NCBI GenBank assembly: GCA_964586285.1
Contig: CAZPHU010000043.1
Coordinates: 1-30,486, forward strand
Direction: 5' to 3'
Origin: CAZPHU01 sp964586285
GTDB taxonomy: Bacteria > Fibrobacterota > Chitinivibrionia > Chitinivibrionales > CAYFVL01
Length of the DNA stretch: 30,486 nt
Shown piece after piece: positions 14,974 to 23,679 of the stretch (its first letter is position 1; each line of letters opens with the position of its first letter). A program made the translations under genes and the position numbers. The notes beneath the pieces are model-generated. The model was given only the letters and a program-made list of their open reading frames with translations, made no database searches and was not told the origin of the DNA.

Positions 14974-17112
14974 TTGGCTGCCCGGCATAAAACTTCTATG
15001 ATCACAGTACTCCTTTTTCTCTGTCTTCTTTCGTCACATGTGACCTCCTATGCCCAGACAGAGATCTCCACCCCTCTTTTTTGGGAACAAAGTATCTCTC
15101 AGGCGTTAAGCTCACGTGATCTTTTCTATCAAAACCTGGGTGTAGGACCACAAGCGAATCGATTAAGGGAGCTGCTGCAGCACAAAGAGGGTAAACAGCT
15201 GCAAAAGATGCTTTCTGATAACGAGCAACCATCCAATCCCTGGTTTCAATTTCTTTACGGCCTTTCTTATCTGAACAACGATAAAAAGAAAACTGACTAC
15301 CATTTCCAACAGGCTTTAAAGCTTTGTCAAAATGATCCGGGAACCACATGGGTGCTGTTTATAGAATTCGAAATGACCGATAATTTCCGGTGGGCTCAAA
15401 GATCTCTCGAACAACTTGAGAAACAGAAAATTTTAGCAGGCGCTCATTCTATTCCAGCCGTCTCACAACAGCTTTTGACTCTTGAAAGGAAAAATAGAGA
15501 TACCACAGGTGCAATAGACTATCTCCATTGGTCTCGTCGTTTCGAACAATTCCCAATCGGGCAGTCTCTATACGAAGCTCAACGCTCCTTTTTTTCGTCT
15601 CCGCTAAAAAGTGTGCGCTCTATTCTGGAAATTTTGGAACATGTTTCAGACTCCTGGGAGCTTCAGCTGTCGGTATTCCGATATGGTTATCGCTTTTTTA
15701 GAGCAGCCTTTCTTATTTTTCTCATTGCCACCATACTGGCACTGTCTCTGAAAGCATTACCTTCGGTACTTCACCCAATCACCGAATTCTTCCCCCCCAC
15801 AAGTTCCCCATATGTTCGATTGATCTTATCAATCATCATTTATTTCAGTTTTCTTGGGTTGGGAATTTTTCCGTTCCTTTTAGCGCATGTCATACTAGTT
15901 TTACCTCTGATGAAAGAAAGAAGGAGAATATTTATTGCCTCATCTACGGTGCTGATTCTATTTGGGCCTATAGATGCTCGCATAAATAGTTTTTTATCAC
16001 AGATACTTTCTCCTCAAGGCACAGTCAGCCTTTACCGAGAATCGGTAAGAAGCGGATATACACCCGAGTTGGCATCTTCTCTGGTTCATGCAATGGAACA
16101 AAACCCTCGCGATCATCTTCCTTACCTGAGTGCGGCGATCCTTTCTCTTAAAAAAGGAGACATTCCCAAGGCTCTTCACTATTCCACAATTGCAGAGAAC
16201 ATAGAACCGAATGATCCTGTTCATCTGGTAACCGCGGGTAACATCTACTTTGCTCAGGGCAATCTGAAGAAGGCGGCAACTTACTACCAGGAGTGCATAA
16301 ACCGCTATCCCGACTACGAGGAGGGGTATTTTAATCTGGGCCAGTATAATTTTTTATCCTTGCAGACCATGCGAGGCACCGAAATGATTGCCCAGGCTAC
16401 GGATATAAATGAAGAGCGTGTAAATTCATTTATAGAAATAAACGATGATCTGTTCGCAAATGATTGGCCAAGAATACGAAAGACAATGCAGGCGGATTAC
16501 AAGCCCTCTTTCTTTTGGTCCAGGATCGCTTCCGCGCACAAGGGTGACTGGAAACAGGCATTACGTTTTTTGTCCATCGAGTATATGAATTTTCCCCCAT
16601 GGCTTTTTCTACTGGCTTCTACAGCTGCTGCCATTATCTTCTTACATAGAGGCGTCAAAGGAACGAAAAAGAATTTTTACTGCCGCCTGTGCGGTATGCC
16701 TATGTGTAAGAAGTGTCGAAACGGGATGTTATGCACCGACTGTGTGAAACTTCTGCAGATTTGTCGCGATAATCCTGAAGATCTAAACAAAGCAGAGCAA
16801 AAAATAAAAAAGCGCACTGAGAAGGTTCGAACCTTTATTTCACATTTGCTCAACGCCTTCTTCCCCGGTACTGGAAGTGTATTTTCTGGAGAAAAGCAGT
16901 TACAGGGTATATTGTTGATCCTGATCAGCAGTGTGGTTTACACATTTTATGCTGTTTCATTTTCCTTGGGTTTTTCATACCCATACTGGGTAGTCGGGCA
17001 TTTCTTAAGAACCGGCCTGGTTTTCTGCCTTCTTTTTTCCCTTTCATTCTTTATATGTGTGATAATGAGTGGAATTTTGTCATTATCAGGAGAGAAATCC
17101 AATGTCGATTAA
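14974..17112 (+). CDS. TPR membrane protein with cytoplasm-type zinc ribbon
   Basis: A 712-aa protein of unknown function. Visible order: signal peptide or first membrane helix (1-28, basic start RHK, end SYAQ); helical repeats (about 85-235); membrane helices near 243-262, 280-310 and 316-332; TPR units (about 378-475, typical GNIYFAQGNLKKAATYY); a helix at 542-558; a Cys-rich ribbon with four CxxC-type pairs (Cys570/573, 578/581, 587/590 and Cys597); and two or three terminal helices (about 640-703). I chose the TTG at 14974 because the next start, ATG at 14998, would lose the basic residues before the hydrophobic stretch. It overlaps the DUF4388 gene by 11 bp, so the two products probably act together at the membrane. 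Confidence 0.75.
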   Translation: MAARHKTSMITVLLFLCLLSSHVTSYAQTEISTPLFWEQSISQALSSRDLFYQNLGVGPQANRLRELLQHKEGKQLQKMLSDNEQPSNPWFQFLYGLSYLNNDKKKTDYHFQQALKLCQNDPGTTWVLFIEFEMTDNFRWAQRSLEQLEKQKILAGAHSIPAVSQQLLTLERKNRDTTGAIDYLHWSRRFEQFPIGQSLYEAQRSFFSSPLKSVRSILEILEHVSDSWELQLSVFRYGYRFFRAAFLIFLIATILALSLKALPSVLHPITEFFPPTSSPYVRLILSIIIYFSFLGLGIFPFLLAHVILVLPLMKERRRIFIASSTVLILFGPIDARINSFLSQILSPQGTVSLYRESVRSGYTPELASSLVHAMEQNPRDHLPYLSAAILSLKKGDIPKALHYSTIAENIEPNDPVHLVTAGNIYFAQGNLKKAATYYQECINRYPDYEEGYFNLGQYNFLSLQTMRGTEMIAQATDINEERVNSFIEINDDLFANDWPRIRKTMQADYKPSFFWSRIASAHKGDWKQALRFLSIEYMNFPPWLFLLASTAAAIIFLHRGVKGTKKNFYCRLCGMPMCKKCRNGMLCTDCVKLLQICRDNPEDLNKAEQKIKKRTEKVRTFISHLLNAFFPGTGSVFSGEKQLQGILLILISSVVYTFYAVSFSLGFSYPYWVVGHFLRTGLVFCLLFSLSFFICVIMSGILSLSGEKSNVD

Positions 17113-18169
17113 CGGAAACTTACGAGACTTTGATATCTCATATATCTATCAGATAATATCTCAGGAATGCAAAACCGGGCGTCTTGTTCTGACCAGCGAT
17201 GAAGCGGAAGTTTATGTCATCTTTAATAGAGGCAAGGTGATATTTGCCGGCGACAACCGCCAAGATTTACCACATATGTTATGCCGGTATGCTCAGACAA
17301 TCAGAAAAGATGCCGAAGGCCTAATTGAAGAGCTTGCCCGGCGATACAAAGGCAATTTCAGGAGTTTTTCCGGCGAACTCTTAAGGCAACAGCTCGTACC
17401 AGCCGATGATTTGGCCCTTTTCATCGAAACCTCGCTTGAAGACCTTGCTTGTAATCTGTTTTTTTGGGAGCAAGGCTATTACCATTTTGATGTTCTACAG
17501 CAAGTAGGCAACCTGCAATATGATGGGATCGGGCTCAGCGCGGATGCTGTAACAATGGAGGCAGCCAGACGAATCGATGAGTGGAAACAGATGCGTAGGC
17601 ATATTTTGGATGATACCGTCTTCATAAGATCTCCTGATGCAGACAAGGTTTCTGACAAATATGCTCCTTGCCCACTACACCAGACACCCGATTTCCTTCT
17701 TCAGTACATCGACGGAACAACATCCGTGGGTTATCTTTGCGACACTCTTTTCATTTCAAAATATCGTATCATAGACTCTCTTAACGAGCTAAAGGAACAA
17801 AATCGCATAATTGCACTCTCAGATAAGTATTCCCGCTCGATTAATGCCGCCCTAAAACGCAGATCGATAAAAGCCGACGAATCACTGGTTTCAAATATCT
17901 ATTCGGGCCTGGCGGCAGCGGGGATAGTAACTTTTATATTCCTTTTGGGAAGTTTAGTTTTGCGCGGAAATGTCCTAAATGAAAAATTAATTGAAATGCG
18001 CACAACAGAAGCCGACATAATACGAATTCAATCGGAAAACAAAATCTCCATAGCGTCTCTTTTATATCATGCTCAGAACGGTACTCCTTTAACCAATATC
18101 AAGGAGTTGGTTAAAGAGAGCTATATCGGAAAAAGAGACCTTCCGTCTTTGGGAAAACCAGTTCGGTAG
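17102..18169 (+). CDS. DUF4388 (PATAN-like) membrane-anchored protein
   Basis: A 355-aa protein. The N-terminal MSINGNLRDFDISYIYQIIS and KTGRLVLTSDEAEVYVIFNRGKVIFA are typical of DUF4388/PATAN, a domain linked to response-regulator and polarity signalling. The domain spans about 1-165. A segment at 190-240 resembles a winged-helix-like fold (ISKYRIIDSLNELKEQNRI). One transmembrane helix (about 264-286) follows, then a short C-terminal part. ORF codons extend upstream to a GTG at 17069, but GGAGAG 8 nt before the ATG at 17102 and the family start fix the choice. It overlaps the preceding TPR gene by 11 bp. Cotranscription is likely; partners are unknown. Confidence 0.82.
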   Translation: MSINGNLRDFDISYIYQIISQECKTGRLVLTSDEAEVYVIFNRGKVIFAGDNRQDLPHMLCRYAQTIRKDAEGLIEELARRYKGNFRSFSGELLRQQLVPADDLALFIETSLEDLACNLFFWEQGYYHFDVLQQVGNLQYDGIGLSADAVTMEAARRIDEWKQMRRHILDDTVFIRSPDADKVSDKYAPCPLHQTPDFLLQYIDGTTSVGYLCDTLFISKYRIIDSLNELKEQNRIIALSDKYSRSINAALKRRSIKADESLVSNIYSGLAAAGIVTFIFLLGSLVLRGNVLNEKLIEMRTTEADIIRIQSENKISIASLLYHAQNGTPLTNIKELVKESYIGKRDLPSLGKPVR

Positions 18170-18235
18170 TTGCTTGCTTTGGAGCTATTCCGGTTCATTT
18201 TATCTGTAATCCGACAGAAGAATATTTCAGGGATT

Positions 18236-18255
18236 TTTCAGCGCATCCGCTGGAA
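18236..18255 (+). terminator. Possible terminator after the DUF4388 gene
   Basis: TTTCAGCG, loop CATC, CGCTGGAA forms an 8-bp stem with one G-U pair, 66 nt past the stop codon. No T run follows, so it may only be a 3'-end stabilising hairpin. Confidence 0.35.
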
Positions 18256-18341
18256 CCTGTCTGTTTAAGCCGGATAAAAATGGAAGTGATCGAAATTTAC
18301 GTCAACTCTTTAAAAATTCGTAATTTCACGCATATCATTTC

Positions 18342-18371
18342 TTGCCTTAGGAAACTATATCAAATTATATT
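18342..18371 (+). promoter_or_regulatory. Candidate promoter of mglA
   Basis: TTGCCT (18342-18347) and TATATT (18366-18371) are 18 bp apart, about 80 bp before the mglA ATG. The same hexamer pair occurs before the EF-G-like gene. Confidence 0.5.
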
Positions 18372-18450
18372 ACGATTTGGGGAGACTTCACGGTTTGTGT
18401 ACCAAAGGGTGCTTCTACAGACCGGGAATATTTAACAAAAGGATAGAGCA

Positions 18451-20211
18451 ATGGCATCAATCAACTATGCTGCTCGAGAGATAAGCGTCAAAATTGTATA
18501 CTACGGTCCCGGACTCAGCGGCAAGACTACCAACCTTCAGATTATTCATAAAAAGGTCCCTAAGGACTTTAAAAGTGATATGGTTTCTTTAGCTACGGAA
18601 ACCGACCGCACACTTTTCTTTGACTTCCTTCCTCTGGATTTAGGAAAGATTAAAGGATTTTCGGCCAAATTTCAGCTTTATACCGTACCGGGACAGGTCT
18701 ATTATAATGCGACTCGAAAACTGGTTCTTCGTGGTGTGGATGGTATTGTTTTTGTAGCCGATTCCGCAGCGGATAAAATGCAGGAGAACATCGAGAGTTT
18801 TCAGAATTTGCTCGATAATCTCGCCGAGTACGGATATAAGCGAGAACAAGTTCCAATAATTATTCAGTACAACAAGCGTGATCTTCCAAACGCGTTACCT
18901 GTTAATCAAATAGATCAGGTTATTAACAGGTTTAGTTTGCCTTGGACAGAAGCCTCGGCGGTTAAAGGTCAGGGCGTTTTCGAATCTCTGAAATTAATCG
19001 GTAAAATTGTTATTGATGATCTAAACCGCAAATACTCGCGGCAATCCCGCTCTGCTAAAACTTCTCAAACCCAGGCCTCACCCCTCAAGCGTCCACAGCA
19101 ATCGACTCCCCCACAGGGGATGGGTAACAACTCAACAAAAAACACGGGTGCTCCAAGTAGTAATCCGCCATATCAGCAGCCGTTAACGCCCCGGCCGCAA
19201 ATGCCGCAACAGCAGGCCCATAGATCAGACAGAACCGGGCCAAATCAACAATGGGGAACTCCCAACCAAATGACTCCGCCGCCGTCGAGTCAAATAAATC
19301 AGCCTTTCACTCCCCCTGTCGGTTCTACACCCCCTCAGCATGGTCAGAGGCCGGTGCATAACCAGCAATCTCCGAATTTCGGACAAATGCCGTTAAATAA
19401 AAATCCTAATCAGCCGATGAATCGACAGCCGGGTCAGGATGATCCTTTTTTGAATTCTCGCCCCGGCTCAGTGCCGCCTAAACCCGCGGGACAGGACTAT
19501 TACTCCGGCCGCCACGGTAACAGGGAAGATGGGTACGGAGCTTTCAACATGGAACCTCCAGTATCCGGTTTCAAGGATTCGACGGCGAAATCCGATTTGG
19601 ATATGGAGATTGAACGCTATCAGCAGGAAATTTATAAACAAAATGTTGATATGGGTCAGACACAGTTTGACTTTCAACCCCCGCAGTCTCCGAACGAAGG
19701 TTTTGCCCCTCAAAATCAGGGACCATACAACCCCAATGATTACGCGGGATATGATCAAAACATAGACTACGGGCAGGAATACAATTATAACCAAAACGAC
19801 TACGCCTTTGGTAATTACGGTAACGGCGATTACGGCAATCAACAGTATGTTCAGGAAAACGAATCTAATGAAGATGAGGCGACTTTTGAAATAGAGTCTC
19901 CTTCATCACAGTTTCCATATGGGAATAATTATGCTCCTCCCGGGCAGCAAAATCAAAATTACAATTATTACCAAAATCAAGAACAGAATAATCAATACGG
20001 TGCCGATCAAATGCCGGGTAATCAATTTCAGCCCGAAAAAAAACCTAATTACGACGGTGATGATGATAAGCCGATGTATTTCACCTCGGTTGACATGGAT
20101 CATCCTCCCAAAAAAGGGAAAAAACCGGTTAATCCGAAAAACAAACCCAAAAAGGGATTTTTGGGAATGTTTAAAAAGAATAAATTCGATGATGATGATG
20201 ATTTCCTTTAA
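18451..20211 (+). CDS. mglA: MglA-family polarity GTPase with long disordered tail
   Basis: A 586-aa protein. Residues 1-195 are a complete MglA small GTPase: P-loop GPGLSGKTTNLQ (19-30), switch I with Arg53-Thr54 (TDRTLFF), switch II VPGQ with Gln82, and base-recognition NKRD (141-144). Arg53 and Gln82 coincide in number with the residues used for hydrolysis in Myxococcus MglA, so it should be an active switch for cell polarity or motility. MglA proteins normally end near 195. Here about 390 residues follow: Pro/Gln/Asn-rich (200-345), a charged helix-like stretch (376-402), Tyr/Asn/Gly/Gln-rich (420-520), and a Lys-rich then Asp-rich end. The tail is predicted disordered. The roadblock gene downstream is the likely GAP partner. 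Confidence 0.93.
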   Translation: MASINYAAREISVKIVYYGPGLSGKTTNLQIIHKKVPKDFKSDMVSLATETDRTLFFDFLPLDLGKIKGFSAKFQLYTVPGQVYYNATRKLVLRGVDGIVFVADSAADKMQENIESFQNLLDNLAEYGYKREQVPIIIQYNKRDLPNALPVNQIDQVINRFSLPWTEASAVKGQGVFESLKLIGKIVIDDLNRKYSRQSRSAKTSQTQASPLKRPQQSTPPQGMGNNSTKNTGAPSSNPPYQQPLTPRPQMPQQQAHRSDRTGPNQQWGTPNQMTPPPSSQINQPFTPPVGSTPPQHGQRPVHNQQSPNFGQMPLNKNPNQPMNRQPGQDDPFLNSRPGSVPPKPAGQDYYSGRHGNREDGYGAFNMEPPVSGFKDSTAKSDLDMEIERYQQEIYKQNVDMGQTQFDFQPPQSPNEGFAPQNQGPYNPNDYAGYDQNIDYGQEYNYNQNDYAFGNYGNGDYGNQQYVQENESNEDEATFEIESPSSQFPYGNNYAPPGQQNQNYNYYQNQEQNNQYGADQMPGNQFQPEKKPNYDGDDDKPMYFTSVDMDHPPKKGKKPVNPKNKPKKGFLGMFKKNKFDDDDDFL

Positions 20212-20264
20212 TCGGTTTCTATCCCAAAACCGGTTCCAATAGAGGATATATCGGGAAATTCGGA

Positions 20265-20286
20265 GGGGGTTCATTGTGAATCCCCC
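20265..20286 (+). other. G/C-rich hairpin between mglA and the roadblock gene
   Basis: GGGGGTTCA (20265-20273), loop TTG, TGAATCCCCC (20277-20286) pairs over 9 bp with one bulged T. No T run follows. It may attenuate transcription or protect the mglA mRNA end and so set the ratio of GTPase to its partner. Confidence 0.45.
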
Positions 20287-20401
20287 ATCACATTCGTCGC
20301 ATCGTTTGGCTTTATAAACAAGCGATTACATGCTCGCCAAACAACCTGTTAGGGGGGATGTCGAGTGAATTTTAAAGTTGACTGTCCTTTTTACTGGATT
20401 G

Positions 20402-20962
20402 ATGATGAATCACGACCACATATTACAGCTGGAAGATATCAATCGTTTGAATGTTATTCTTACGAACATAGTTGATAAAGCTCGCATTGACACAGCACTT
20501 TTAATCAACAAATCAGGACGTTTGTTAACATCACAAAGCGAAAGCGGAGAACTGGACAAGGTTAGTTTGGCGGCACTGGTTGTCGGAAGTTTCGCATCAA
20601 GCATTACGATAGCAAACATGCTTGGCGAAACTGAGTTCAACTCCATGTTTCATCAGGGTGAACGCAAGCATATCAGGATATCGCAGGTAGACGACAACAC
20701 AGTTCTTTGCCTGATATTTGACAATAGAACGAATCTGGAAAAGGTAAAATCTTTTACTGAAAAATATACCCCCGATCTACAAAGTGCGCTTCATATAACT
20801 TACTCTCACATAGAATCTGATCCAAATGTCAATATCGACATATCACGGAATTCTGATTTGAGGAATACAGGTGACTCCATGCGTTCTAATCATAATCATA
20901 ACGGATTAACACCTCCTAATGATAGTGGTGAAAGCGATATTATAGATTTTGAGATACTATAA
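20402..20962 (+). CDS. Roadblock/LC7 protein (MglB-like)
   Basis: A 186-aa protein. Residues about 10-125 form a roadblock/LC7 domain: DINRLNVILTNIVDKARIDT, ALLINKSGRLLTSQ, an AALVVGSFASS helix and ISQVDDNTVLCLIFD. Such proteins dimerise and act as GAPs or scaffolds for MglA-type GTPases. A Ser/Asn/His-rich, probably disordered tail of about 60 residues ends in acidic DSGESDIIDFEIL. It follows mglA by 190 bp, supporting a GTPase-GAP pair. The start is uncertain: ATG at 20402 or 20405 suits the domain but lacks a good Shine-Dalgarno, and an in-frame TTG lies at 20378. The AGGGGGG at 20351-20357 instead precedes a 5-codon ORF. Confidence 0.82.
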   Translation: MMNHDHILQLEDINRLNVILTNIVDKARIDTALLINKSGRLLTSQSESGELDKVSLAALVVGSFASSITIANMLGETEFNSMFHQGERKHIRISQVDDNTVLCLIFDNRTNLEKVKSFTEKYTPDLQSALHITYSHIESDPNVNIDISRNSDLRNTGDSMRSNHNHNGLTPPNDSGESDIIDFEIL

Positions 20963-20966
20963 AGGA

Positions 20967-21245
20967 TTAGCAGGCTGTTCTAAGCAAAAGAAAAAGAAAA
21001 AACAACAAAACGACAGCACCTGTCACTGAATGCCAGTTCCTCCATTTTGCCTTTCTTTCACTTTTTAACCCGAATTCTTTAGCCACCATTTCATCGTATT
21101 CGTCTTCATCCGGAAGATCTATTCCGTCCAGATAGCGCCCATCAGACCATCCCGTTCTTTCGTCGGAGCCACACACAGGGCAAGAAGAAGCTGTTCTTCT
21201 GATTGGAGACCCACAATAAGGGCATGGTACCATTTGTTCCGCCAT
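20967..21245 (-). CDS. Small zinc-ribbon membrane protein
   Basis: A 92-aa protein with an N-terminal zinc ribbon (Cys8/11 in CPYCG and Cys22/25 in CPVCG), a conserved-looking acidic middle (GWSDGRYLDGIDLPDEDEYDE), a basic stretch, and one C-terminal transmembrane helix (about 73-89). AAGGA lies just before the ATG. I do not know a function. The form, a ribbon facing the cytoplasm on a tail anchor, suggests a small regulator or assembly factor. It converges on the roadblock gene with only 4 bp between stop codons. Confidence 0.75.
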   Translation of the reverse strand: MAEQMVPCPYCGSPIRRTASSCPVCGSDERTGWSDGRYLDGIDLPDEDEYDEMVAKEFGLKSERKAKWRNWHSVTGAVVLLFFLFLLLRTAC

Positions 21246-21475
21246 TACTCGTCCTTACATATTAGAATCTGATCCGTCATAATTAAACATATACTAAACT
21301 TAGCCGCTGAAAGGTATACTTCCAAATGATTGTGGCTTGGTATAAAGATTGGCCCGGCAAGTATAATTGCTCCAGTGCGTGTAAAATATACACTTTATTA
21401 TCAATTACTACCTACATTCAGATATATTTTCTTACAACAGTTACTCTTCAATCTTGATCAAAGAAATAGACTATT

Positions 21476-22318
21476 ATGTTTTTTTTGATAATTTCTGTTT
21501 TGGTTTTTCCTCTTTTTTGCGGTTTCTTGGCCGTCATAATTTGGGGAAAGCCCTGCAATAAAAGACATAGTGCCGTAGTGATCCATTCGGTGCCTTCAAA
21601 GCCGGTTTCACATCTATCGGCTTTCCCTTGCGATAGATTTTCAAAATTCTGCGAACTGCTCGAAGAGAAAGGCTTTGACACCGCAACGGTCAAAGAATAC
21701 ACCGAAGGACAACAGGAAAACAAGGTTCTAATCACTTTTGATGACGGCTTTGAGGACATATACACCAACGCTTTACCTGTTCTGCAAAGGCATGATATGA
21801 CTGCTACGGTTTTCGTTGTGAGCGGTTTTATTGGAAAAAGTTCAACATGGGATACTCTAAGCCCCAGAAGGCACTTAAACAAGAATCATATCCGCTCCAT
21901 GCACAGCCTGGGAATAGAAATCGCAAGCCACACCGTTACACATCCTAACCTGTGTTTTTTATCGGATAAAGAGATTCGCTCTGAACTAATGGATTCCAAA
22001 TATTGCCTTGAAGAAGTTATAGGAGCACCCATATGTTCTATTTCGTTTCCTTTTGGCCACTGGAACAGGCGAATTTGGCACATCGCAAAGGAGTGCGGTT
22101 ATAAGTGTGGGACGCTTTATCGCTGGGGCAGAGAAAGGCCGAAAGAACTCGTTCCAGTCTGGGGAGCATACATGCTGGACAACCCTAAGGACCTGTTGGA
22201 AAAAATTAATCCTTCGCGCCATTTCTCGATATCCCGTGCGCAATCTCGAATACTCCCCTCTTTTTCCAAGGGAACGCCTGTATGGAACTACCGTCAATCA
22301 TACAATATAAGATTTTGA
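21476..22318 (+). CDS. Membrane-anchored polysaccharide deacetylase (NodB fold)
   Basis: A 280-aa carbohydrate esterase family 4 protein. An N-terminal hydrophobic helix (1-23) would anchor it in the membrane. The NodB motifs are intact: TFDDG with Asp89-Asp90 (metal and base), SHTVTH with His152 and His156 (metal), and FPFG (191-194). The family removes acetyl groups from peptidoglycan, chitin or other N-acetyl sugars; which one cannot be told here. The Shine-Dalgarno before the ATG is weak, so the exact start is uncertain. It stands alone between two intergenic gaps of about 230-250 bp. Confidence 0.85.
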   Translation: MFFLIISVLVFPLFCGFLAVIIWGKPCNKRHSAVVIHSVPSKPVSHLSAFPCDRFSKFCELLEEKGFDTATVKEYTEGQQENKVLITFDDGFEDIYTNALPVLQRHDMTATVFVVSGFIGKSSTWDTLSPRRHLNKNHIRSMHSLGIEIASHTVTHPNLCFLSDKEIRSELMDSKYCLEEVIGAPICSISFPFGHWNRRIWHIAKECGYKCGTLYRWGRERPKELVPVWGAYMLDNPKDLLEKINPSRHFSISRAQSRILPSFSKGTPVWNYRQSYNIRF

Positions 22319-22504
22319 GTCTATCATGAGGGCTATGTATGAACTATAAGATTAAGGTACTGTTTTCAGGTTCTTTTTGCTTTGTCACCGTCTAATGATT
22401 TGATATTACGAATACCAGAGATTATCTTTCAAAAGTTCGGTGCATCAGACAACACAAATTGCCTTGTTTCTAATTTCGGGCATCGATCGATAAAGAGTTA
22501 CGTC

Positions 22505-22524
22505 AAGTAACCTGCTTGTTACTT
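22505..22524. repeat. Small inverted repeat upstream of the mutarotase-like gene
   Basis: AAGTAAC (22505-22511), spacer CTGCTT, GTTACTT (22518-22524): a perfect 7-bp inverted repeat 40 bp before the ATG, placed like an operator or leader hairpin. Confidence 0.4.
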
Positions 22525-22564
22525 TATAGGCGACCAATGATTTTCGGCTATTTATGGAGGTAAA

Positions 22565-23638
22565 ATGTCATATCCGACTTTCAGTCTCGAAAAATTGAAA
22601 CTGGTTACATCCAAGCACAGTGATGTAATAGAAAGCGAGACGGCCGGTGGTTCATTACTTTTCACCACATACGGAGCAAGGCTTCTTGGTCTGTTTCCTG
22701 AGAAAACAGGACATAATCTTTTATGGGTGTATGCCGGTCTTGAAGAAAGCATGAGAAAGGGACAATGGCTAACCGGCGGTGAGAGATTATGGATTGCACC
22801 CGAAAAGTTTTTCTATTACGAAAACCCTCGTGATTTCGAAGGGTTTCATGTACCGGCAGGCATCGATCCCGGCAATTACGCTCAACTCGGCGATTTAACT
22901 TTCGGAAATGAATTCTCGGTTTTAAATTACAGCACAAACGAAACATACGATAATTGCATCGAGAAACGAATCTTTACTCCTATAGATGATCCTTATGATT
23001 CGGGCCTTTCGTATGCGGGTGTAGCCATAAAGGATACTGTTTCTTTCCCTGCACCGGATCTGGAAATTTGTGCCTGGAGCCTTTCGCAAGTATACACATG
23101 CGGGCCACAAAGAAGTGGCACAGCACTCTTCCCCATGAAAAGCAGCGGACGCATTTTAAGTTATTTCACCCCCATTCCCCCAGATCGTGCTCAGGTGCTT
23201 GAAAACTACGCGCGGTTTAAGATCGACTCAGATGCCTTCTATAAGATGGCCATTCGTCCTGAGGATTCATTCTTTGATAATTCGTGTAAAATACTATATA
23301 TCTCTCCCGATCCAAAATCCGACGCGTGGCACTGCTTAATCAAACGCAGCAACGATTTGCCGGTCAGTCAGAGTGAATGTGTCGACCGTCCCAGAAATGA
23401 CCCTGAGGGAGAAAAAGGTGCAATACAAAGCTATAACAATGCCCCAGGTTATACCTCCACCGATACTGTTCTTTACGGAGAATTGGAACTTCAGCTCAAA
23501 AAATCATCAGGGGTAAACGGCAAAACTATCAGTGAAGCTGATCATGAATTATTGGGCTATACAGGAAGTAAGGATTCTATTCTTGCATTAGCTCGAAAAG
23601 CCCTGAGAACCGATTCGGTGCCGGTTCTCTTCGAATAG
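22565..23638 (+). CDS. Galactose-mutarotase-like beta-sandwich protein (DUF6786-like)
   Basis: A 357-aa protein with no signal peptide. GARLLGLFPE at 38-47, then LLWVYAGLEES and GGERLWIAPE (71-80), recalls the DUF6786 group of the aldose-epimerase superfamily, which binds carbohydrates in a beta-sandwich. The later ICAWSLSQV, GTALFPM and a C-terminal TVLYGELELQ also fit. Catalytic His residues of true mutarotases are not obvious, so it may only bind sugar or act on an unusual one. GGAGG precedes the ATG at good distance. It lies after the polysaccharide deacetylase but with its own 246-bp upstream region. Confidence 0.6.
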   Translation: MSYPTFSLEKLKLVTSKHSDVIESETAGGSLLFTTYGARLLGLFPEKTGHNLLWVYAGLEESMRKGQWLTGGERLWIAPEKFFYYENPRDFEGFHVPAGIDPGNYAQLGDLTFGNEFSVLNYSTNETYDNCIEKRIFTPIDDPYDSGLSYAGVAIKDTVSFPAPDLEICAWSLSQVYTCGPQRSGTALFPMKSSGRILSYFTPIPPDRAQVLENYARFKIDSDAFYKMAIRPEDSFFDNSCKILYISPDPKSDAWHCLIKRSNDLPVSQSECVDRPRNDPEGEKGAIQSYNNAPGYTSTDTVLYGELELQLKKSSGVNGKTISEADHELLGYTGSKDSILALARKALRTDSVPVLFE

Positions 23639-23679
23639 ATTAAGCTGGCCTGGTAGAAATATTTGTTACGGCAAGATCG

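Noticed and set aside
19468..20274. Minus-strand hydrophobic ORFs opposite the mglA tail
   Set aside because: They are the complement of Asn/Asp/Tyr-rich codons, which read as Ile/Val/Phe on the other strand; no start signals or motifs.
20358..20375. Five-codon ORF with strong Shine-Dalgarno before the roadblock gene
   Set aside because: Too short to call a gene; kept only as a possible leader signal in the findings.
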